Shown here: positions 37,520 through 46,084 of the stretch, in pieces
Numbering within the stretch: the stretch's first letter is position 1
How the letters are laid out: each line of letters opens with the position of its first letter
NCBI GenBank assembly: GCA_038199035.1
Contig: JBBPZM010000009.1
Location: 1 to 64,000, forward strand
DNA: 64,000 nucleotides
Source of the DNA: DATAEY01 sp038199035
GTDB taxonomy: Bacteria > Actinomycetota > Thermoleophilia > Solirubrobacterales > Solirubrobacteraceae
Reading direction: 5' to 3'
The notes under the pieces: model-generated
What the model was told of the DNA's origin: nothing
The model's database searches: none
The model's input: the letters and a program-made list of their open reading frames with translations, nothing else
Program-made: the position numbers and the translations under genes

Positions 37520-40504
37520 GTGCCCTCGCTCCCCGATCTCGTGCTCGCCCCGGCCGCTCGCCTCGGCGCCGCGGCCCAGAACGCGCTCGAGGTCGCGCGC
37601 TTCGGCGGGCTGGAGACGGGGGAGGTGGCCTCGCCCTACGAGGTGATGGCGCGCCGGCCCGTCTACCGGCTGCGGCGCTACTTCCCCGACGCCGCGGCCG
37701 GGCCGCCGGTCCTGCTCGTCCCGCCGCTCATGCTGGCCACCGACGTCTACGACGTCTCGCCGAGCTCGACCGCGGTCGGCCTCCTGCACGCGCGCGGCGT
37801 CGATCCGTGGGTCGTGGACTTCGGCGCCCCCGAGCGCGAGGAAGGCGGCCTCGAGCGCACGCTCACCGACCACGTGCTGGCGGTGAGCGACGCCGTCGAC
37901 CGCGTGCGCCGCCATACCGGCCGCGACGTCAACCTCGGGGGCTACTCGCAAGGCGGGATGTTCTGCTACCAGGCTGCGGCCTACCGCCGCAGCGAAGGGC
38001 TGGCCAGCCTGATCACCTTCGGCAGCCCGGCCGACACCCGCGGTGCCCTTCCTTTCGGGATCCCCGAGGCGGTGGCCAGCCGCGGCGCGGGCTTCCTGGC
38101 CGAGGTGCTCGGCCGCCAGGCCGTGCCGGCGTGGATGAGCCGCACGGGCTTTCGGCTGCTCGACCCCGTCAAGTCCCTGCGCCAGCGCATCGACTTCGTC
38201 CTCCAGCTCCACGACCGCGAGGCGCTGCTGCCGCGTGAGCGCCAGCGGCGCTTCCTGATGGCCGAGGGCTGGGTGGCGTGGCCGGGGCCGGCGCTGGCCG
38301 ACTTCATGCGCCAGTTCGTGGTCCACAACCGGATGCTCACCGGCGGCTTCCTCATCGAGGACCGGCTGGTCACGCTGGCTGACATCACCTGCCCGGTGCT
38401 GACCTTCGTGGGCGAGGTGGACGAGATCGCGCCCGCGGCGATGGTCCGGGCGGTGCGCCACGCGGCGCCGCGGGCCGAGGTCTACGAGGTCGCGCTGCGC
38501 GCGGGGCACTTCGGGCTGGTCGTCGGCTCCACGGCGTCGCAGACGACCTGGCCCACGGTCGCGCGGTGGGCCAGGTGGCGCGACGGCCACGGAAGGCTGC
38601 CCGACGTCGTCAAGCGGGCGAGCGACGAGGAGGCGGCCGAGGGCTTCGATTCCTCGGCCGGTATCACCGCCCGCTTCGGTCACACCGTCGGGCTGGTCTC
38701 GAACGTCGGCTGGGGCATCGCCCGCTCGGTGGTCGGCACGGCGGCGGGGACCGCGGGCGCGGTGCGCGACATCACCGAGGAGGCGGCGCGCCAGCTCCCC
38801 CGGCTCACCCGCCTCGAGCGAGTCCAGCCCAACACCCGCATCTCGCTGGGGCTGCTGCTCGACGAGCAGGCCGACCGCGCGCCCGAAGACGTCCTCTTCC
38901 TGTTCGAGGACCGCGCCCACACCCAGGCGGCGGCCAAGGGCCGCGTCGACGCCGTCGTGCGCGGCCTGGTCTCGCTCGGCGTGCGCCAGGGCGAGCACGT
39001 CGGCGTGCTGATGACCACGCGGCCCAGCGCGCTGACCATCGTGGCCGCGCTCAACCGCCTCGGGGCGGTGGCCGTCCTCATGCGTCCCGACGGCCCGGTC
39101 GGCATCGAGGCCGAGCTCGGCCAGGTGGGAAGGATCATCGCCGACCCCGAGCTGGCCGCGCTGGCGCTGGCCCAGGCCTCGGTCCCCGTGCTGGTGCTCG
39201 GCGGCGGCGGAGGGCCGCGCAAGCTGGACGCCGAGGTCATCGACATGGAGCGCATCGATCCCGACGAGGTGGCCCTGCCGGCGTGGTACCGCCCCAACCC
39301 CGGGCGAGCGCGCGACCTGGCCTTCGTGCTCTTCACCGGCCAGGGCGAGCACACCCGGGCCAACCGCATCACCAATGGGCGCTGGGTGCTGTCGGCCTTT
39401 GGGACGGCGTCGTCGGCCGCGCTCACGCCGGCGGACACGGTTTACGCCATCACCCCGATCTACCACCCCTCGGCGCTGCTCATGAGCCTCGGCGGCGCGG
39501 TGGCCGGCGGGGCCCGGGTGGCCCTGGCCCGGGCGTTCGACCCGGCGACGTTCTGGGACGAGGTCCGCCGCTACGGCGTGACCATCGCCTCGTACACGTG
39601 GACGATGCTCGACTCGCTGGTCGACGCGGCGCGCGACCCGCGCGAGCGCCACCACCCCGTCCGGCTGTTCATCGGCTCGGGGATGCCGCGCGGTCTGTGG
39701 GGCCGGGTGACCGAGCGCTTCGACCCGGCGGGCGTGCTCGAGTTCTACGCCTCGACCGAGGGGGAGGCGGTGCTGGTCAACCTCTCGGGGGCCAAGCCCG
39801 GGGCGAAGGGCCGCCCGCTCCCGGGGAGCGCCGAGGTCCGGGTCGCCGCCTACGACGCCGAGGCCGGGCGTCTGGAGGAGGGTCGGGACGGCTACGCGCG
39901 CGTGTGCGAGCCCGACGAGCCCGGCATGCTGCTGGCCCGCCACCGCCCCGACCTCGCCGGGCCGGCGGGGAACCTGCTGCGCGGCGTGTTCGCCCGCGAC
40001 GACGCGTGGCTGGCCACCGGCGACTTGTTCCGCCGCGACGCCGACGGAGACCACTGGCTGGTCGACCACGTCCCCGCCCTGATCCCCACGGCGAGCGGGC
40101 GGGTGCCCTCGGGCCCGATCCAGGACGCGCTGGGCGACCTCGAGGCGATCGACCTGGTCGTGGCCTACGGGGTGGCGACGGCGCGCGAGGGCGTGGAGGT
40201 CGCGGTCGCCGCCGTCACCCTGCGCGAGGGCTTCGAGCTCGAGCCGGGCGAGATCGCCGAGGCGCTGCGGGGCCTGGAGCCCGACGAGCGTCCGAGCGTC
40301 GTGCACGTGGTCGACGAGATACCCGTGACCACGTGGTACCGGCCCCTGACCGGGCCGCTGCGCGAGGCGGGGATCCCGCAGGCGGGCGGCGAGCGGCCGG
40401 CGTGGCATCGCGACGCCAGCTGGGACGGCTACCGGCGGCTCACCCAGGCCGCGCGGCGGCGGCTGGTCGGCACGAGCGACCGGGCGAAGGCCGTCAGTGC
40501 CTGA
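37520..40504 (+). CDS. PHA-synthase-like hydrolase / acyl-CoA-synthetase-like fusion
   Basis: 994 residues. N-terminal half (about 50-390) is an alpha/beta hydrolase of the polyhydroxyalkanoate synthase type: PPVLLVPPLMLATDVYD, then G141-Y-S143-Q-G-G146 (Ser where PhaC has Cys), VGEVDEI and a His in GHFGLVVG. C-terminal half (about 440-980) has the adenylate-forming fold with YASTEGEA and TGDLF, but the ATP P-loop reads F605-TGQGEH (no TSGTTGxPKG) and the final catalytic Lys region reads VTTWYRPLTG. GTG at 37520; a GTG at 37511 is also possible. Neighbours handle fatty acids. Substrate unknown. Confidence 0.8.
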   Translation: MPSLPDLVLAPAARLGAAAQNALEVARFGGLETGEVASPYEVMARRPVYRLRRYFPDAAAGPPVLLVPPLMLATDVYDVSPSSTAVGLLHARGVDPWVVDFGAPEREEGGLERTLTDHVLAVSDAVDRVRRHTGRDVNLGGYSQGGMFCYQAAAYRRSEGLASLITFGSPADTRGALPFGIPEAVASRGAGFLAEVLGRQAVPAWMSRTGFRLLDPVKSLRQRIDFVLQLHDREALLPRERQRRFLMAEGWVAWPGPALADFMRQFVVHNRMLTGGFLIEDRLVTLADITCPVLTFVGEVDEIAPAAMVRAVRHAAPRAEVYEVALRAGHFGLVVGSTASQTTWPTVARWARWRDGHGRLPDVVKRASDEEAAEGFDSSAGITARFGHTVGLVSNVGWGIARSVVGTAAGTAGAVRDITEEAARQLPRLTRLERVQPNTRISLGLLLDEQADRAPEDVLFLFEDRAHTQAAAKGRVDAVVRGLVSLGVRQGEHVGVLMTTRPSALTIVAALNRLGAVAVLMRPDGPVGIEAELGQVGRIIADPELAALALAQASVPVLVLGGGGGPRKLDAEVIDMERIDPDEVALPAWYRPNPGRARDLAFVLFTGQGEHTRANRITNGRWVLSAFGTASSAALTPADTVYAITPIYHPSALLMSLGGAVAGGARVALARAFDPATFWDEVRRYGVTIASYTWTMLDSLVDAARDPRERHHPVRLFIGSGMPRGLWGRVTERFDPAGVLEFYASTEGEAVLVNLSGAKPGAKGRPLPGSAEVRVAAYDAEAGRLEEGRDGYARVCEPDEPGMLLARHRPDLAGPAGNLLRGVFARDDAWLATGDLFRRDADGDHWLVDHVPALIPTASGRVPSGPIQDALGDLEAIDLVVAYGVATAREGVEVAVAAVTLREGFELEPGEIAEALRGLEPDERPSVVHVVDEIPVTTWYRPLTGPLREAGIPQAGGERPAWHRDASWDGYRRLTQAARRRLVGTSDRAKAVSA

Positions 40505-40534
40505 TCCCGGCCGCCGCTCCCGCGTTCCGACGAC

Positions 40535-41599
40535 CTACCAGTGCACCCCGCGCGTCGCCCGCGCGAAGGCGTTGCCGATGGCCGAGGCGCGCTCGTCGAG
40601 GGCTCGGTCGTCCCCGCGATCCACCGCCGGGCCGCTGTCGCCCGACCCCCGGGCCGCGCGCGAGTCGCCGAACATCTGGTAGCCGCGGCTTCGCACGAGG
40701 TCCATGACCTGCGGGCTGAACGCGTCGGCCAGCGCAGCCACGCTGCCGAAGGCGGGGCTGACCCGTCGCGGACGGCGCACGAGCGCCTGGGCGATCAGCT
40801 CGCCCGCCTCCTCGGGGCTGAGGGCGGGGAAGCTCTTGTAGAGCCCCGTCGGGGCGATCATCGGCGTGCGCACGAGCGGCATGTGGATCGTCGTGAAGTG
40901 CACCCCGTCCTCGCGCACCTCGGCCTGGACCGCATCCGAGAATGTGTCCAGCGCGGCCTTGGAGGCGATGTAGGAGGAGAACCGGGGCACGCGCGTCTGC
41001 ACGCCCGCGGACGAGATGTTCACGATGTGCCCCGATCGGCGCTCGCGCATGCTCGGCAGCAGCCTGAGGATGAGGCGCACGGCCGCGAAGTAGTTGAGCG
41101 CCATCGTGCGCTCGAAGTCGTGGAAGCGGTCATAGGAGAGCGCGACCGAGCGGCGGATCGAGCGCCCGGCGTTGTTGACCAGGACGTCGACGGGGCCGTG
41201 GCGCTCGAGCACCTCGGCGGCCATCCGGTCGATGGCCTCGAGGTCGGTGAGGTCACAGGGATGGACGTGGGCGATCCCGCCGACGGCCTCGATGTCCACC
41301 CGGGTCTCCTCGAGCTTGTCGGCGCCACGCGCCACCAGGACCACCACGGCCCCCGCCCCGCCGACGCGGCGCGCCGCCGCCTGCCCGATCCCCGACGACG
41401 CGCCGGTGATGAGGACGACCCGCCCGCCCACGGCGTCTTCGAGGCTCTGCGGACCGTGCAGCCGGTCGAGCAGGTTCAGGGGATGAAGCGGAGAGTCGCG
41501 CCCGGCCAGGGCGATGGGGCGGGAAGCCAGCTGGCTGGCCGCGCCGATCGGCCGCGCGGCCAGCGAGGCGACCTGCCCGATCAGCGAGCGCCGGCTCAT
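40535..41599 (-). CDS. Short-chain dehydrogenase/reductase
   Basis: 354 residues. Classical SDR core: T65-GASSGIG72, NNAG, catalytic Ser in NISSAG and Y-x-x-x-K in SSYIASKAAL. An ~55-residue amphipathic leader (ASLAARPIGAASQLASRPIAL) precedes the core and an acidic/Arg tail follows, as in mycobacterial SDRs next to acyl-CoA synthetases. Start overlaps the tetR stop (ATGA, 41596-41599). Likely a ketoacyl or hydroxyacyl reductase in the same lipid pathway; convergent with the fusion gene. Confidence 0.85.
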   Translation of the reverse strand: MSRRSLIGQVASLAARPIGAASQLASRPIALAGRDSPLHPLNLLDRLHGPQSLEDAVGGRVVLITGASSGIGQAAARRVGGAGAVVVLVARGADKLEETRVDIEAVGGIAHVHPCDLTDLEAIDRMAAEVLERHGPVDVLVNNAGRSIRRSVALSYDRFHDFERTMALNYFAAVRLILRLLPSMRERRSGHIVNISSAGVQTRVPRFSSYIASKAALDTFSDAVQAEVREDGVHFTTIHMPLVRTPMIAPTGLYKSFPALSPEEAGELIAQALVRRPRRVSPAFGSVAALADAFSPQVMDLVRSRGYQMFGDSRAARGSGDSGPAVDRGDDRALDERASAIGNAFARATRGVHW

Positions 41600-42303
41600 G
41601 ACGCGGCGGTCGCTGCGGCCGAGCGACCACGGCGTGGCGTCCGCGGCGGGCGGCCGTCGGGCGCCGGCAGGCCGTCGTGGAGCGCCAGCAGGTGGGCGCG
41701 CGTCGCCTTCCAGCGCCGCTCGACTCCCCGGTCGCCGTGGAAGCGCAGCATGGCCAGGCCGCGGATCGAGGCCATCGTGGTGTCCAGCAGGCCGTCGGCG
41801 CCGGGTCGAGCCGACATCTGGGGGAAGAACTCGGCCGCCACCTCGGCGACGCGGTGGCTGACGTCACGGGCCACCACCGCCATGCTCTCGCGGATCTCCT
41901 CGTCGGTGCGCGCGGCGACCCAAAGCTCCATCGTCGCCTGGAAGATCGGCCCGTTGTGGACTCGCCACAGCTCGTCGAGGGCGCGCGCCAGGCGCTGGCG
42001 CTCGTCGCCCAGGTCGCGGCCCCCCACCTGCTCGCGCAGGCCCCGTTCGAGCTTGGCGGCGACGTAGCGCACGGCCTCGCCGACGAAGGCACCGCGGGTG
42101 GGGAAGTAGTGCATCTGGGTCCCCTGGGAGACGCCCGCGCGCTCGGCCACCCGGCGCGTCGTGAGGTTGGCGTAGCCCTCCTCGACCAGGACGGCGATCG
42201 CCGCGTCCAGCAGGGCGCCGCGGGTGGCCGCCCGGCGCTCGGCCTGGGTGCGCCGCCGGGGCGGGGTGGCAGGACGCCTCCGCGTCGTCGCTCCGCCACT
42301 CAC
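41596..42303 (-). CDS. TetR family transcriptional regulator
   Basis: 235 residues. N-terminal TetR helix-turn-helix: TRGALLDAAIAVLVEEGYAN, LTTRRVAERAGVSQGTQMHYF. The C-terminal ligand domain is variable. GTG start overlaps the stop of the upstream fadD-like gene (42300-42303), and its stop overlaps the SDR start, so fadD-tetR-SDR form one operon. A regulator of fatty-acid utilisation genes is likely; the divergent region at 43950-43995 is the probable operator site. Confidence 0.88.
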   Translation of the reverse strand: MSGGATTRRRPATPPRRRTQAERRAATRGALLDAAIAVLVEEGYANLTTRRVAERAGVSQGTQMHYFPTRGAFVGEAVRYVAAKLERGLREQVGGRDLGDERQRLARALDELWRVHNGPIFQATMELWVAARTDEEIRESMAVVARDVSHRVAEVAAEFFPQMSARPGADGLLDTTMASIRGLAMLRFHGDRGVERRWKATRAHLLALHDGLPAPDGRPPRTPRRGRSAAATAAS

Positions 42304-43949
42304 GTTGCGTGCTGCTCCTGGAGCTCGCGCTTGAGGACCTTGCCCGAGGGGTTGCGCGGGAGCGCGTCGACGAAGGACACGTCGCGCGGCACCTTGAAGC
42401 GCGCCAGGTTGCCCTTGACGAAGTCCTTGACCTCCTGCTCCGAGAGCTCGCGGCCGGGCTTGAGCGCCACGAAGGCGGCCAGCCGCTTGCCCCATTCGGG
42501 GTCGTCGACCCCGATGACCGACGCCTCCTCGATGGCCTCGTGGGTGAGCAGCAGCTCCTCGACCTCGCCGGGGAACAGGTTCTCCCCGCCGGAGACGATC
42601 ATGTCGTCGTCGCGCCCGTCGATGAACAGGCGGCCGGCCTCGTCGAAGTGGCCGATGTCGCCGCTGGACATGAGGCCGTCGAGGACGTCCTTGGTCTCGC
42701 CGCCGGTGTAGCCCTCGAACTGGAAGGTGTTGCCGACGAAGATGCGCCCGCGGCGGCCCGGCCCGACCACCGGCCGCCCGTCGCCGTCGTAGAGGCGCAC
42801 GGTGGTGCCGAAGGGCGGGCGCCCGGCGCAGCCCGGCGCCTCGCGCAGGTCCTCGGGGGTGGCGAAGGTCGCCCAGGCGACCTCGGTGGAGCCGTAGAGG
42901 TTGTAGAGCGTGTCGCCGAAGGCGGCCCGTCCGCGTCGGGCCAGCTCGGCCTCGAGTTGGGAGCCGGAGACGAAGACGATCCGCAGCGAGGAGACGTCGA
43001 AGCGCCCTGGCTGCGCCTCGATGCAGGCCACCATCCGCTGGAGCATCACCGGCACGACGATGAGCGCCGTGCAGCGATGCTCGGCGATGGCCTCGAGCGC
43101 CGCCTGGGGCTTGAAGCGCCGGTGGGTGACGATGGTCGAGCCCAACCCGATGGCCACGATGCTCTGCGCGAAGCCCAGCGCGTGGAACATCGGGGCGGCG
43201 ATGTAGGTGGACTCGCGGCCCCGGAACGGCACCTTGGAGAACAGCGCGCCCATCGGAGCCAGCGAGCGCCCCTGCGAGCGCGGCGCGCCCTTGGGGGTGC
43301 CGGTGGTCCCGCTGGTGAGCAGGACGACCGACGAGCGCCCGTCGGGGGCGTCGGGCACCTCGCCGTCGTGCGCGGCGATCAGGGCATCGAGGGTGTCGTC
43401 GCCGGGCGGTCCGTCGGTCCAGGCCAGCAGCCGACCCCGCGGCGCCTCGATGCTCTCGACGAGCTCGGTGTACTCCTCGTCGCAGACCAGCAGGTCGACC
43501 CCCTCGCGCGCGCAGACCTCCCGCAGCTGCGGGCCGGCGAAGTCGGTGTTGAGGTAGAGAGCCCGCGCGCCGAGCTTCGTGGCGGCGAAGGTGATGTCGA
43601 GCAGCCCCCGATGGTTGCGGCAGAGCACTCCGATCCCCTCGGCGGCGCCGACCCCGCGGTCGCGCAAAGCGCAGGCCAGCGCGTCCGAGCGGCGGTCTAG
43701 CTGGGCGAAGGTCACGCTGCCTCGCTCGTCGACCAGGGCGGTCCGTTCGCCGTGGCGCAGCCCGGCGATGACGATGGCGCTGCCGATCGGTCCGTAGCGG
43801 TCGATGGCCCGGGCCACCGCGGCCAAGCGCTGCGGGCTCTCGGGGGCGAGCAGGCCGGCGCGCGCGCCCATGGCCAGGGCGTGCACCTCGAGCGCTCCGC
43901 GGGCGGCGAGCGCGGCGGCGGGGCGGACGAGGTCGGCGAGCCCTGGCAT
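42300..43949 (-). CDS. Acyl-CoA synthetase (FadD-like)
   Basis: 549 residues. Complete adenylate-forming enzyme: P-loop LLTSGTTGTPKGAPRS (about 207-222), NLYGSTEVAWATFA, SSGDIGHFDEAGRLFIDGRD, GGENLFPGEVEE and catalytic Lys in NPSGKVLKREL. It joins a fatty acid to CoA via an acyl-AMP. The ~40-residue Ala-rich N terminus may touch the membrane. First gene of the fadD-tetR-SDR operon, divergent from an acyl-CoA dehydrogenase remnant. Chain-length preference cannot be told. Confidence 0.88.
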   Translation of the reverse strand: MPGLADLVRPAAALAARGALEVHALAMGARAGLLAPESPQRLAAVARAIDRYGPIGSAIVIAGLRHGERTALVDERGSVTFAQLDRRSDALACALRDRGVGAAEGIGVLCRNHRGLLDITFAATKLGARALYLNTDFAGPQLREVCAREGVDLLVCDEEYTELVESIEAPRGRLLAWTDGPPGDDTLDALIAAHDGEVPDAPDGRSSVVLLTSGTTGTPKGAPRSQGRSLAPMGALFSKVPFRGRESTYIAAPMFHALGFAQSIVAIGLGSTIVTHRRFKPQAALEAIAEHRCTALIVVPVMLQRMVACIEAQPGRFDVSSLRIVFVSGSQLEAELARRGRAAFGDTLYNLYGSTEVAWATFATPEDLREAPGCAGRPPFGTTVRLYDGDGRPVVGPGRRGRIFVGNTFQFEGYTGGETKDVLDGLMSSGDIGHFDEAGRLFIDGRDDDMIVSGGENLFPGEVEELLLTHEAIEEASVIGVDDPEWGKRLAAFVALKPGRELSEQEVKDFVKGNLARFKVPRDVSFVDALPRNPSGKVLKRELQEQHAT

Positions 43950-43992
43950 GCCGGCACTCTAACGCCAAAACTTTTCAATCGCCCGAATGATT

Positions 43993-44236
43993 TGTGCGGT
44001 ACGGTCGGCGCCTTGGACACTCAACGACACACCCGAGCAGGCCGCCTACCGTCGGCGGGTCCGGGCGTGGTTGAGCGAGCACGGCCACGAGTCCCCGCCG
44101 CCGTCCGCGGGCTGCACGTGGAGGACCCGGCGCCCTACCGGCGTTGGCAGGCCAAGCTCGCCGACGCCGAGCTCGTCGCCGTGACCTGGCCGCGCGAGTA
44201 CGGCGGCGCCGGGCTGGGGCCGGTCGAGGAGCCGAG
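43993..44236 (+). pseudogene. Acyl-CoA dehydrogenase N-terminal remnant
   Basis: The three parts of a typical ACAD N terminus are spread over frames: TLNDTPEQAAYRRRVRAWLS in one frame (from about 44018), then VEDPAPYRRWQAKLADAELV and AVTWPREYGGAGLGP in the next (about 44115-44225). There is also an extra A after TTGGAC at the likely original start. The sequence breaks off at about 44236 into a hydrolase fragment, so the FAD-binding and catalytic parts are missing. It would have been divergent to fadD in a beta-oxidation locus. Confidence 0.7.
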
Positions 44237-44620
44237 CTCCTCCACGCCCACGCCGACGGCCACGAGCCCGTGCTCGTCGGCAACTCGCTCGGCGGCGTGG
44301 GATCGATCCGGGCCGCGCAGGACCCCGACCTCCCGCTGGCGGGCGTCGTGGCCATCTCGCCGGCCGGGCTCGGCCACCGGCGCTGGGTCGACGTGCTCGA
44401 GCGCGAGCCGCTGCTCTATCGGGTCGCCACATCGCCGCTCCCGATGCCCATGGCCGCGGTGCGCTGGGCCAGCCGCCTCGCCTACCTGCGCCTGGCGGTG
44501 GGCGACCGGCGCCGGGCCGACCCCGAGACGGTGAGCGCGTACCTCGGCCAGTACCGCACCCGGGCCGATCTGACACGGATGGTCCGCAACGCCCGCAGCC
44601 TCCTGCACGAGCTGGCTCTC
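44236..44620 (+). pseudogene. Alpha/beta hydrolase internal fragment
   Basis: Third frame relative to the ACAD remnant: ELLHAHADGHEPVLVGNSLG (nucleophile elbow GNSLGG), AGVVAISPAGLGHRRWVD and TRMVRNARSLLHEL. The lid region is present, but the N-terminal oxyanion part and the C-terminal Asp/His part are missing, and there is no start and no in-frame stop before the next gene. Joined directly to the ACAD remnant, so at least two deletions or a chimeric assembly are implied. Confidence 0.65.
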
Positions 44621-44672
44621 TCTCATGCCCACGGTCACCTAGTCCCTCGACATCCCCGCCCCGCCCGACCGC

Positions 44673-45053
44673 GTGTGGGCGGTGGCCAGCGACCTCGGCC
44701 GCTACGGCGAGTGGAACACCACGCACAGCGGTTTCCCCGAGGGGACGCCCGAGCTGGCTCCCGCCGCCACCTTCAAGCAGAAGGTCACGATCATGGGCAT
44801 GCCGGGCGAGGCCACGTGGACGGTGGCCGAGCTGGAAGCACCCAGCCGGCTGGTGCTCGACGGGCAGGGGCCCATGGGCGTCAAGCTCGCCCAGCGGCTG
44901 GAGCTGGCCGGAGAGGGCGACGCCACCTCCGTGTCGTTGACCGCCACCTTCGACGGCGGCGCGCTGGCCGGCCCGATGGGCGACGTGGTGGCCAAGTCGG
45001 CCGAGAAGGCGGGGGCCGAGTCGCTCGAGCGGCTGCGGGCGCTGGTGACGTAG
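44673..45053 (+). CDS. SRPBCC (polyketide cyclase/START-like) protein, probable nonsense at codon 6 of the natural start
   Basis: 126 residues from the GTG at 44673. The natural frame most likely begins at ATG 44625 (MPTVT-stop-SLDIPAPPDRVWAVAS), with TAG at 44640-44642 where a Gln or similar codon is expected before the first beta strand. The rest is a good SRPBCC fold: DLGRYGEWNTTHSGFPEG, VAELEAPSRLVLDGQGPMG, and the C-terminal helix AEKAGAESLERLRALV. Starting at 44673 would lose strand 1, so function is doubtful unless the stop is a sequencing error. The fold binds lipids or other hydrophobic ligands. Confidence 0.6.
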   Translation: MWAVASDLGRYGEWNTTHSGFPEGTPELAPAATFKQKVTIMGMPGEATWTVAELEAPSRLVLDGQGPMGVKLAQRLELAGEGDATSVSLTATFDGGALAGPMGDVVAKSAEKAGAESLERLRALVT

Positions 45054-45100
45054 GGCCCGCGCCCCCGCCGGGGTGCCTACGCGCCGGCGGCTCCGGCCGG

Positions 45101-46015
45101 TCAGAACACCACGGTGGTCGCGCCGTCGAGCAGCACGCGGTCCTCGCAGTGCCATCGGACGGCGCGCACGAGCACGGTCCGCTCGATGTCGCTGCCGAGC
45201 CGGCGCAGGGCGTCCACGTCGTCGCGATGGGAGACGCGGATCACGTCCTGCTCGATGATCGGCCCGGCGTCGAGCTCCTCGGTGACGTAGTGGGCGGTCG
45301 CGCCGATGATCTTCACCCCGCGCCCCTTGGCCCGCTCGTAGGGGCCGGACCCGGCGAAGGCGGGCAGGAACGAGTGGTGGATGTTGATCACCGGCGCGCC
45401 GACCTGCGCCAGGACTCGGCCGGAGAGGATCTGCATGTAGCGCGCCAGAACGACGAGGTCGAAGCCCCGCAGAAGTTCGAGCTGGCGAGCCTCGGCCTGC
45501 CCCTTGGTCTCGGGCGCGACCGCGACGTGCTCGAACGGCACGCCGAAGCGGGCGACCTCGTCGTGCAGGTCGGGATGGTTGGAGATGATGAGTGCCACGT
45601 CGACGTCCGCGAGCTCGCCTCGTCGCCAGCGCCACAACAGGTCGACGAGGCAGTGGTCCTCGCGCGAGACCATGACGGCCACGCGCTTGGGCGTGTCGGC
45701 GCTGCTCAGCTGCCAGCGCATGGCGAACGGAATGGCGATCTGCGCGGCGAAGTCGTCGCGCAGGGCGCCGAGCGCCGCCTCCAGGCCCTCAAGGTGGAAG
45801 GCCATGCGCAGGAAGAACCGCCCGCCTTCCGGGTCGGTCGAGTACTGGTCTGACTGGGCGATGTTCGCTCCGTGCTCGTGCAGGAAGCGCGAGACGGCGG
45901 CGACGATGCCCGGCCGGTCCGGGCAGGTGACCACGAGCCGGCCGATGTCCGCGCGCGGCGAGCCGCGGGGCGGCGTGCTCGCGCCTGCGTCCGCGGGCGG
46001 GATCGCCGGATCCAT
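45101..46015 (-). CDS. purU: Formyltetrahydrofolate deformylase
   Basis: 304 residues. Hydrolyses 10-formyl-THF to formate and THF, supplying formate for purine synthesis and balancing one-carbon units. N-terminal ACT domain (about 24-100, VVTCPDRPGIVAAVSRFLHE) followed by a formyltransferase fold with VMVSREDHCLVDLL, NHPD, YMQILS, INIHHSFLPAFAG (catalytic N/H/D set: INIHHS and later GATAHYVTEELDAGPI). Full length with ~20 extra N-terminal residues. Convergent with the SRPBCC gene. Confidence 0.93.
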   Translation of the reverse strand: MDPAIPPADAGASTPPRGSPRADIGRLVVTCPDRPGIVAAVSRFLHEHGANIAQSDQYSTDPEGGRFFLRMAFHLEGLEAALGALRDDFAAQIAIPFAMRWQLSSADTPKRVAVMVSREDHCLVDLLWRWRRGELADVDVALIISNHPDLHDEVARFGVPFEHVAVAPETKGQAEARQLELLRGFDLVVLARYMQILSGRVLAQVGAPVINIHHSFLPAFAGSGPYERAKGRGVKIIGATAHYVTEELDAGPIIEQDVIRVSHRDDVDALRRLGSDIERTVLVRAVRWHCEDRVLLDGATTVVF

Positions 46016-46084
46016 GAGCCGGAAGCTACACGGGCTCGAGGCTGCCTCTGGCGCCCGCCGCCGGGGCGGGGACGCCGCTGCTCG

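Noticed and set aside
37406..40408. 1000-residue minus-strand frame opposite the fusion gene
   Set aside because: Arg/Gly/His/Pro/Val-rich shadow caused by high third-position GC on the other strand; no family motifs, while the plus-strand product has clear domains.
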